DNA of 11,743 bases from Acidiferrobacterales bacterium (GTDB lineage Bacteria; Pseudomonadota; Gammaproteobacteria; Acidiferrobacterales; Sulfurifustaceae), in contig CAKKQL010000093.1 in assembly GCA_919902095.1 (NCBI GenBank), forward strand, positions 1 to 11,743. The letters are read 5' to 3'. Shown here piece by piece: positions 7,982-11,743 of this stretch. The stretch's first letter is position 1. Every line of letters starts with the position of its first letter. The notes beneath the pieces were generated by a model. It did no database searches and had not been told where the DNA came from. It saw only the letters and a program-made list of their open reading frames with translations. The position numbers and the translations under genes are program-made.

Positions 7982-8009
7982 ATTGAAGCAGCCTCCAATA
8001 TCCTGTCAA
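7982..8009 (-). promoter_or_regulatory. Candidate sigma-70 promoter for the PilT/PilU gene
   Basis: On the - strand a perfect TTGACA (8009-8004) is followed after 16 bases by TTCAAT (7987-7982, 4 of 6 matches to TATAAT). Transcription would start near 7975, 28 bases before the ATG at 7947. The box begins 4 bases after the T-run of the upstream terminator, so the PilT-like gene is probably an independent transcript. Confidence 0.45.
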
Positions 8010-8012
8010 CTT

Positions 8013-8041
8013 AAAAAAAACGGGCCGGCAATGCCGGCCCG
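8013..8041 (-). terminator. Rho-independent terminator after the DUF2892-like gene
   Basis: Read on the - strand, CGGGCCGGC and GCCGGCCCG form a perfect 9-bp GC-rich stem with a 3-base loop, followed directly by eight T (8020-8013). It lies 27 bases after the DUF2892-like stop codon and ends the DUF302-DUF2892 transcript. Confidence 0.93.
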
Positions 8042-8067
8042 ATATCACTGCCTGGCAGGTTCCCGGC

Positions 8068-8295
8068 CTAGCAACTCGCGCAGCCCTTCTCCGTCGTCGG
8101 GACGCCGAGTTTGGCCAAAATCTTGTCCATCAGGCACCAGCCGGTGATGCCGCTCTGGAACAGGTTGGCGCCCACGAACACCGTGAACCAGAGCCAGTTG
8201 ACGTTATGGAACAGCGGGCTGGCCTGTACGCCCAGCGCCAGGGACAACAACACGAAGAAGCCGGCAATGCTCGACCGCATGCGTACGACTGTCAT
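8068..8295 (-). CDS. DUF2892-like small inner-membrane protein with C-terminal CxxC
   Basis: The 75-residue protein has two hydrophobic segments (about 10-24 and 33-50), with short ends, fitting the two-helix DUF2892/YgaP-type membrane domain, a family often found next to or fused with rhodanese sulfurtransferases. The pattern VGANLFQSGITGWCLMDKIL at 41-60 matches the family core, with C54 in the place usually occupied by the conserved Cys. It ends in KGCASC (C72, C75), a possible thiol or metal site exposed at the membrane surface. A strong ribosome binding site AGGAGG sits 8 bases before the ATG. It starts 23 bases after the DUF302-like stop, so both are very likely one transcript. Role in sulfur handling is inferred from family and neighbours. 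Confidence 0.85.
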   Translation of the reverse strand: MTVVRMRSSIAGFFVLLSLALGVQASPLFHNVNWLWFTVFVGANLFQSGITGWCLMDKILAKLGVPTTEKGCASC

Positions 8296-8318
8296 GAATT
8301 ATCCTCCTGTGTGAATGA

Positions 8319-9251
8319 TTATTGCAGTATCCGCTTGTACCCGGCAGCCGCCTCGAGCGCGACCTGTATACCCCACGGCGCCGACATGATCTTGGTGAAG
8401 CCGTGCTCACCGGCCATCTTCGTATCGGGGAAATGCAGCGCGATGCGATAACGACCGCGCAATGCGATCACCTGGTTGCCCTGCACCATCAACTCGTAAG
8501 GCAGAAAGGCCGTGTGGCGCAGGTCCTGCCAGTCAACGATGTCCATGACCTCCTTGTCGGTGTCGCGGTTGCCGGAGTTCTCCGGGCCGTCAACCATACC
8601 CTTCGGAATGCCGACGCCGAAGACGCTGATTTCCTTGCCCGGAATATCGATGCGATAAATCTTCACCGTCCCGCCAGCGCCCGCCGCGAGGTTCTTCTCG
8701 ACCGCTTCCACCGCCGTCTTGTAGTCCTTGTGTTCGTTGAGGCTGTCCACATCGTTGAAATACGGCATGAACATCGCATAACGGTACACACCGGGCTTCA
8801 GGTCGGCCTCCTCGATGCCCTTCGAGCCGAAGGTCTGGGTGGCGCCGAGCGCGGTCTTGAGCTTGGCGGACACGCCCTCGAGCTTGCCGAGGCCGTAGGC
8901 CGTGCCGAGATAGGCCGGATTGACGTACGACACCTGGATCTTGCCCTTGTACTCGGTCACCGCCACGCGCTGCGCGACGCCGAAACCGCCATTCTTGGCC
9001 TTAGACGCCGCCGCAATCAGTTCCGGATTCGTGGCGGCAATCGCCATGGCCTTGGGATACGGCGTATAGGTGCCCACAACCTGGAATCCATTGGCGGTCA
9101 ACGCCGCTTTGACTTTCTCCACAACCTGATTGAAGTCCCCCGGCAGGGTGTCGCCCAGCACGTACGGCTTCAGCACGTCGGCGCGCGCCGTAGCGCTGCC
9201 GAGACCGAACATCAATGCAACAAAAAACACCTTCAATAGTTTGTTGAGCAT
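8319..9251 (-). CDS. Periplasmic DUF302-like protein
   Basis: The 310-residue protein begins with a typical Sec signal peptide (basic n-region, hydrophobic core, cleavage probably after ARA at residue 24), so the mature protein should be periplasmic. Residues about 36-125 (GDFNQVVEKVKAALTANGF and following) have the helix-strand pattern of DUF302, a fold of unknown biochemical role seen in many sulfur oxidisers. The second half (about 160-310) is less familiar and may be a diverged second lobe: YKTAVEAVEKNL followed by strands ending in RGRYRIALHFPD. The protein contains no cysteine at all, which argues against a thiol relay role. GAGGAG lies about 7 bases upstream of the ATG. It is cotranscribed with the downstream DUF2892-like gene and follows the porin gene across a hairpin. 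Confidence 0.8.
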   Translation of the reverse strand: MLNKLLKVFFVALMFGLGSATARADVLKPYVLGDTLPGDFNQVVEKVKAALTANGFQVVGTYTPYPKAMAIAATNPELIAAASKAKNGGFGVAQRVAVTEYKGKIQVSYVNPAYLGTAYGLGKLEGVSAKLKTALGATQTFGSKGIEEADLKPGVYRYAMFMPYFNDVDSLNEHKDYKTAVEAVEKNLAAGAGGTVKIYRIDIPGKEISVFGVGIPKGMVDGPENSGNRDTDKEVMDIVDWQDLRHTAFLPYELMVQGNQVIALRGRYRIALHFPDTKMAGEHGFTKIMSAPWGIQVALEAAAGYKRILQ

Positions 9252-9271
9252 GTCACTCTCCTCAAGCCCGC

Positions 9272-9308
9272 AAAAATAAAAAAAGGGCCGGAATCGATTC
9301 CGGCCCTT
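9272..9308 (-). terminator. Perfect palindrome with T-run between porin and DUF302-like gene
   Basis: A perfect 26-base palindrome spans 9283-9308 (arm AAGGGCCGGAATC). On the - strand it is followed by TTTTTTTATTTTT, giving a terminator for the porin transcript. The T-run ends only 20 bases before the DUF302-like start codon, and most of that space is its ribosome binding site, so no promoter fits downstream of it. It therefore probably acts as a partial terminator or as a processing/stability hairpin. On the + strand the following T-run is weak. Confidence 0.85.
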
Positions 9309-9358
9309 CGTTTAATTACAACATCATATTTTTTGAACCCGCATCGGATTCCGCTGGC

Positions 9359-10606
9359 TTACATCTTCACGTTCAGCGAAATGCCCAGCGAGTTCTGGTT
9401 CATCTTCAGGTCGGGGTTGGTCATACCGCTGGCTGCTTGGCTACCCGTACCCTTGATCTCTTTGCTCGGCGAGTACATGTACGCCAACCCGAGATCCGTG
9501 GTGTTGTTCATCTGCCAGGTGGCACCCAAGGTGTAGTGCGTCTCGGTGACCGCCGGGAAGATCGTGTTGAACAGCGTCTCGTTGGCCTTGATCGGCATCT
9601 TGGCGTACTCGTAACCGGCGCGCAGCGTCCACTTGCTGTTGAGCTGATGGCTCACGCCGAGCTTGTACACCGTCTGGTCCTGCCAGCCGAAGCCAAGACC
9701 ATCATTCGTGCCGAGCTGATGGCCAGTCAGCGCGATATCCGCGGTGTTATTTATTGACTTGACGCCGGACCACTTGATCTTCGCCACATCGAAACCAACA
9801 GTCGTCGCCGGACTGGCCTTCCAGGCGAGGCCAATACCATACTGCTGGGGAACATCCAGGTCGCCGTCCTCTGCAAAGAGTTCTTTATAGCGGCCAAACT
9901 TGGACATGTTGGTCTCGGGCTGGAAATATGCACCGAGCGAGATAGCCGGCGTCAGCTCACCGACCCAGCCGAACTTCCAGCCGATGCCGGTCGCTGCATC
10001 TTCGCCCTTATCGGTCAGGTTATTCGTGGTGCCCGATGGCGTAAAGCCGGCAAAACCTTGCAGGCCACGCGCGTCAAAGGATTGCCGAACCAGGTTCAAA
10101 GAAACGCCAAACGAGTGGTTGCCCACCTTGGTCGCCCAGGTCGGTGCAATCGTCATCTGCTTGTACAGAACGAACAGGTTGGTCGTACCGCCCGACACCG
10201 TCCAGGGGATGCCATAGTCCACACCCAAACCCGCGCCATACACTACGACACCCAGCGAGGAGCTGGAACCAAACGTCGAGGCATAAGCGAACTCTGGTAT
10301 GTAGTAGTCGTTGCTCCCGCTGTCCTTGTAGTTGGTAAGTTCGGTCCCGCTCTGGATGCGGTTCGCCGAACGGAACGGCCGGAACCAGTCCATGCCGAAG
10401 GTCAGCTTGCTGCCAACCATCATCTGGTTAGCCGGATTGGTCGCGGTCGCCATGCCGTCCTGGGCCACGGCGATGCCGACACCGCCCATGCCTTTAGCGG
10501 CCATACCGTTACCATGCGAATAATAACCGTTGGTTGCGAACGCGCCGGGCGCCGCGACAACGGCGGCGACGGCGGCAGCGAGCACCAGACTCTTTTTAAC
10601 CTTCAT
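9359..10606 (-). CDS. OmpP1/FadL-family outer-membrane porin
   Basis: FadL-family proteins are outer-membrane beta-barrels that pass hydrophobic substrates. The 415-residue protein starts with a signal peptide (MKVKKSLVLAAAVAAVVAAP, cleavage probably after AFA at residue 24). The mature N-terminus has the family plug features: GMGGVGIAVAQDG and TNPANQ (NPA at 57-59). The remainder alternates polar and hydrophobic residues with many Gly, Thr, Asn and aromatic residues, as in barrel strands. ATG 10606 is chosen over an in-frame start at 10711 because it gives an intact signal peptide and has GGAGGAGAG at the right distance. The last residues are SLNVKM, ending in Met rather than the usual aromatic residue. 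Substrate is unknown; alkanes, fatty acids, aromatics or hydrophobic sulfur compounds are all possible. Confidence 0.88.
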   Translation of the reverse strand: MKVKKSLVLAAAVAAVVAAPGAFATNGYYSHGNGMAAKGMGGVGIAVAQDGMATATNPANQMMVGSKLTFGMDWFRPFRSANRIQSGTELTNYKDSGSNDYYIPEFAYASTFGSSSSLGVVVYGAGLGVDYGIPWTVSGGTTNLFVLYKQMTIAPTWATKVGNHSFGVSLNLVRQSFDARGLQGFAGFTPSGTTNNLTDKGEDAATGIGWKFGWVGELTPAISLGAYFQPETNMSKFGRYKELFAEDGDLDVPQQYGIGLAWKASPATTVGFDVAKIKWSGVKSINNTADIALTGHQLGTNDGLGFGWQDQTVYKLGVSHQLNSKWTLRAGYEYAKMPIKANETLFNTIFPAVTETHYTLGATWQMNNTTDLGLAYMYSPSKEIKGTGSQAASGMTNPDLKMNQNSLGISLNVKM

Positions 10607-10611
10607 AGACA

Positions 10612-10620
10612 CTCTCCTCC
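10612..10620 (-). promoter_or_regulatory. Ribosome binding site fixing the porin start
   Basis: GGAGGAGAG on the - strand lies 5 bases before the ATG at 10606, with the GGAGG core 9 bases away. The same GAGGAGAG word precedes the DUF302-like and dsrE2 starts. Confidence 0.85.
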
Positions 10621-10774
10621 GAAAAGTTGAACAGGGTCGTGAGGACCCGGGTTGCACGATGTGGCCGTGCTTACGGACTGCGATAGTCACTTGAACGAAC
10701 ACGAAGGCCAACGAGCCTTTTGTTCTTTTCCTTGTTCTTATCTGTATCCCGATCAGCTTGTGTATTTTGGCGTC

Positions 10775-10807
10775 GGCTAGATTTAGCCATGTTCATAAAA
10801 ATGTCAA
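10775..10807 (-). promoter_or_regulatory. Possible porin promoter/operator region
   Basis: A perfect TTGACA (10807-10802) sits in the AT-rich zone, but only weak -10 matches follow at 15-16 bases (CTAAAT, TAAATC). A short inverted repeat GGCTA-GATT-TAGCC (10775-10788) overlaps that -10 position and could be an operator. This would give the porin a leader of about 170 bases. The -10 match is poor, so a regulator-dependent promoter or another start site is possible. Confidence 0.3.
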
Positions 10808-10865
10808 TATTTTATTCTATGCTCATATAGGTATTTTCTATATTACTGATTTCTAACTAATTTTC

Positions 10866-10987
10866 TAGAATGTTCGGGTTGCTCCCGGATAGGTCGGGTT
10901 GCCAAACCTGACCGGGAGTGCATCAAAAACAACAAGGTGGCGTCGGCGCGACAGCCATAAAAAGGGGCGTTGCCGCCCCCTTTTTTT
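10866..10987 (+). ncRNA. Candidate small RNA
   Basis: On the + strand, TAGAAT (10866-10871, 5 of 6 matches to TATAAT) would place a start near 10880. There begins a long hairpin: CTCCC with GGGAG, then GGTC with GACC and GGTT with AACC around a short loop (10882-10918). An A/C-rich unpaired linker (10921-10935) follows, then the hairpin terminator ending in seven T at 10987. Total length would be about 107 bases. No good -35 box is seen. Both flanking genes are on the other strand, so the + strand T-run needs a transcript to serve. This is a prediction from architecture only. Confidence 0.35.
10959..10987. terminator. Bidirectional hairpin terminator downstream of dsrE2
   Basis: GGGGCG (10964-10969) and CGCCCC (10974-10979) form the stem around a TTGC loop. 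AAAAA precedes it and C plus seven T follow it on the + strand. Read on the - strand it ends the dsrE2 transcript 26 bases after the stop codon with a five-T run; read on the + strand the T-run is longer. Confidence 0.82.
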
Positions 10988-11012
10988 ACCCTGCTTTGCT
11001 TGCCCGACACAC

Positions 11013-11501
11013 CTATATGTACAGGCAGATATCCGAGTCGCCGGCAAAGGCGAGGAACATGGCGGCGCCGCCGTACTCGATGCCGTCAATCAGGTCCTGC
11101 GGCGAGAAATCGAACAGGTCCACCGTCATCTGACAGGCGATGTATTTCACGTCCGCTTCCAGACACAGGCTGCGCAACTCCTCGATGCTGGCTATACCCT
11201 TGGCCTTCATCTTGCTCTTCATCATCATGGTCATCATCGCTTCCATGCCGGGAATCGCCGTGCCCAGGACCGGGAACCACTTGTCCATGCCCATCGGCAT
11301 CGGCATGCCGGGATTGCCGAGCGGGCTGACCTTGAGATTGGGCTTCTTCTTCAGCAGCTGCAGGCCGTAGAAGGTGAAGAAGATCTGCACCTCGTAGCCG
11401 AGCGCGGCAGCGGTGGATGCCAAGATGAATGGAGGGTACGCCCAGTCCAGGGTACCCTTGGTAGCGATAATCGCCATCTTCTTGGTGTTTTTACCGACCA
11501 T
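11013..11501 (-). CDS. dsrE2: DsrE2-family sulfur-carrier protein (DsrE/DsrF/DrsH-like)
   Basis: DsrE2 proteins (the DrsE_2 family) accompany TusA and rhodanese in sulfur oxidisers and are thought to take part in cytoplasmic persulfide transfer. The 162-residue protein has the family start KKMAIIATKGTLDWAYPPFILASTAAALGYEVQIFFTFYG, a methionine-rich middle (11 Met in residues 66-98) and the conserved AC site KYIACQMTVDLF with C123, the likely persulfide-carrying cysteine. C113 lies ten residues before it and C159 near the C-terminus. GAGGAG precedes the ATG by about 8 bases. Upstream on the same strand is tusA, 105 bases away, matching the known tusA-dsrE2 pairing. The hydrophobic stretches at about 20-45 and 75-94 could associate with the membrane. 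Family assignment is firm; the exact donor and acceptor are inferred. Confidence 0.9.
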   Translation of the reverse strand: MVGKNTKKMAIIATKGTLDWAYPPFILASTAAALGYEVQIFFTFYGLQLLKKKPNLKVSPLGNPGMPMPMGMDKWFPVLGTAIPGMEAMMTMMMKSKMKAKGIASIEELRSLCLEADVKYIACQMTVDLFDFSPQDLIDGIEYGGAAMFLAFAGDSDICLYI

Positions 11502-11557
11502 AATTCTCTCCTCGTCAATACGCGGGTTTTAGTGAAAGCGATACGCGTGATTTTTTT

Positions 11558-11607
11558 ACACGATACAACCGTGCGTGCGGTTTCGCGCCTGCACTGTTGT
11601 ATCGTGT
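11558..11607. repeat. Inverted repeat between tusA and dsrE2
   Basis: ACACGATACAAC (11558-11569) and GTTGTATCGTGT (11596-11607) are perfect 12-base inverted copies with a 26-base spacer that itself can form a small GTGC/GCAC stem. On the - strand the first arm begins at the last base of the tusA stop codon. After the second arm come seven A, not T, so it is not a standard terminator for this strand. Confidence 0.85.
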
Positions 11608-11743
11608 TATGCCTTCTTCAGCACGAAAACGTACTCGCCATTGGCCTCGCTCGACTCCAGCAACGGGTTGCCGGTCTGCTTGGCGAACGCCTGAAAATCC
11701 TTCACCGAACCCGGGTCGGTTGCGATGATTTTTAGCGTCTGCC
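11607..11743 (-). CDS. tusA: TusA-family sulfurtransferase (C-terminal part, cut by window edge)
   Basis: The last 44 residues of a gene running off the right edge are present, beginning QTLKIIATDPGSVKDFQAFAK and ending EYVFVLKKA. This matches the C-terminal half of TusA-fold proteins: the strand LKIIATDPGS, the helix VKDFQAFAKQTGN and the final strand YVFVLKK. TusA carries sulfur as a cysteine persulfide; the catalytic Cys-Pro motif lies in the N-terminal part outside the window and cannot be checked. It is followed on the same strand by dsrE2, an arrangement known from sulfur-oxidising bacteria. Stop codon TAA lies at the edge of the inverted repeat. Confidence 0.88.
   Translation of the reverse strand, partial: QTLKIIATDPGSVKDFQAFAKQTGNPLLESSEANGEYVFVLKKA

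Larger units (their letters stand above)
10607..11012. other. Long intergenic region between porin and dsrE2
   Basis: This 406-base gene-free stretch holds, from left to right: the porin leader with two small hairpins (GGGTC/GACCC at 10634-10648 and GCACG/CGTGC at 10654-10670); an AT-rich segment at about 10780-10870, the lowest-GC stretch in the window, with TTGACA on the - strand at 10807-10802 and four TTCTA words; a candidate small RNA at 10881-10987; and a hairpin terminator. I see no convincing protein-coding frame in it. Confidence 0.7.

Noticed and set aside
6823..7986. 387-residue + strand frame opposite the PilT/PilU gene
   Set aside because: Arg/Asp/Gly/His-rich shadow frame; the - strand has all ATPase motifs.
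8322..9239. 305-residue + strand frame opposite the DUF302-like gene
   Set aside because: Shadow of the - strand gene, which has a signal peptide and a strong ribosome binding site.
10607..10711. N-terminal extension of the porin to 10711
   Set aside because: It would put 35 non-signal residues before an intact signal peptide; the ribosome binding site sits at the internal ATG.
10899..11735. 278-residue open frame on the + strand across dsrE2 and tusA
   Set aside because: It runs antisense to two recognised genes, crosses a terminator and an inverted repeat, and shows no domain features.
1..11743. CRISPR array, tRNA, rRNA, insertion sequence or prophage signals
   Set aside because: No regularly spaced repeats, cloverleaf, transposase or integrase was seen on either strand.

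Overview
The window is GC-rich and almost fully coding, with strong G/C preference at third codon positions. Gene content and protein style point to a proteobacterium, probably a sulfur-oxidising gammaproteobacterium. That placement is inference from family content: class II ribonucleotide reductase, MltC-type lytic transglycosylase, PilT/PilU ATPase, TusA and DsrE2. No marker gene here fixes the taxonomy.

Layout: two blocks converge. The left block (1-5190) is on the + strand and is housekeeping: the tail of an unidentified gene, a B12-dependent ribonucleotide reductase (nrdJ type), a Bcp-type peroxiredoxin with an unusual basic N-terminal tail, a PIN-PhoH ATPase, and an MltC-like lipoprotein lytic transglycosylase whose start overlaps the PhoH stop. 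The convergent gap (5191-5401) carries a nested palindromic repeat. The right block (5402-11743) is entirely on the - strand. In transcription order it holds tusA (cut by the window edge), a dsrE2 gene, a gap of about 400 bases with a structured candidate small RNA, an OmpP1/FadL-family outer-membrane porin, a periplasmic DUF302-like protein, a DUF2892-like small membrane protein, a solitary PilT/PilU ATPase, a LysR regulator and a small helical protein of unknown function.

The most interesting part is 8068-11743. Two sulfur-carrier proteins of the TusA/DsrE2 type are followed by an outer-membrane channel, a secreted cysteine-free protein and a small inner-membrane protein ending in CxxC. The genes are punctuated by strong hairpins: an inverted repeat between tusA and dsrE2, a terminator after dsrE2, a perfect 26-bp palindrome with a T-run only 20 bases upstream of the DUF302-like start, and a classic terminator after the DUF2892-like gene. 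Several of these genes share a GAGGAGAG-type ribosome binding site. This could be one functional module from outer membrane to cytoplasmic sulfur carriers with graded expression, but that is a hypothesis. The 107-base segment between dsrE2 and the porin has a -10-like box, a long hairpin, an A/C-rich linker and a terminator with seven T on the + strand, so it is a reasonable candidate for an undescribed small RNA.
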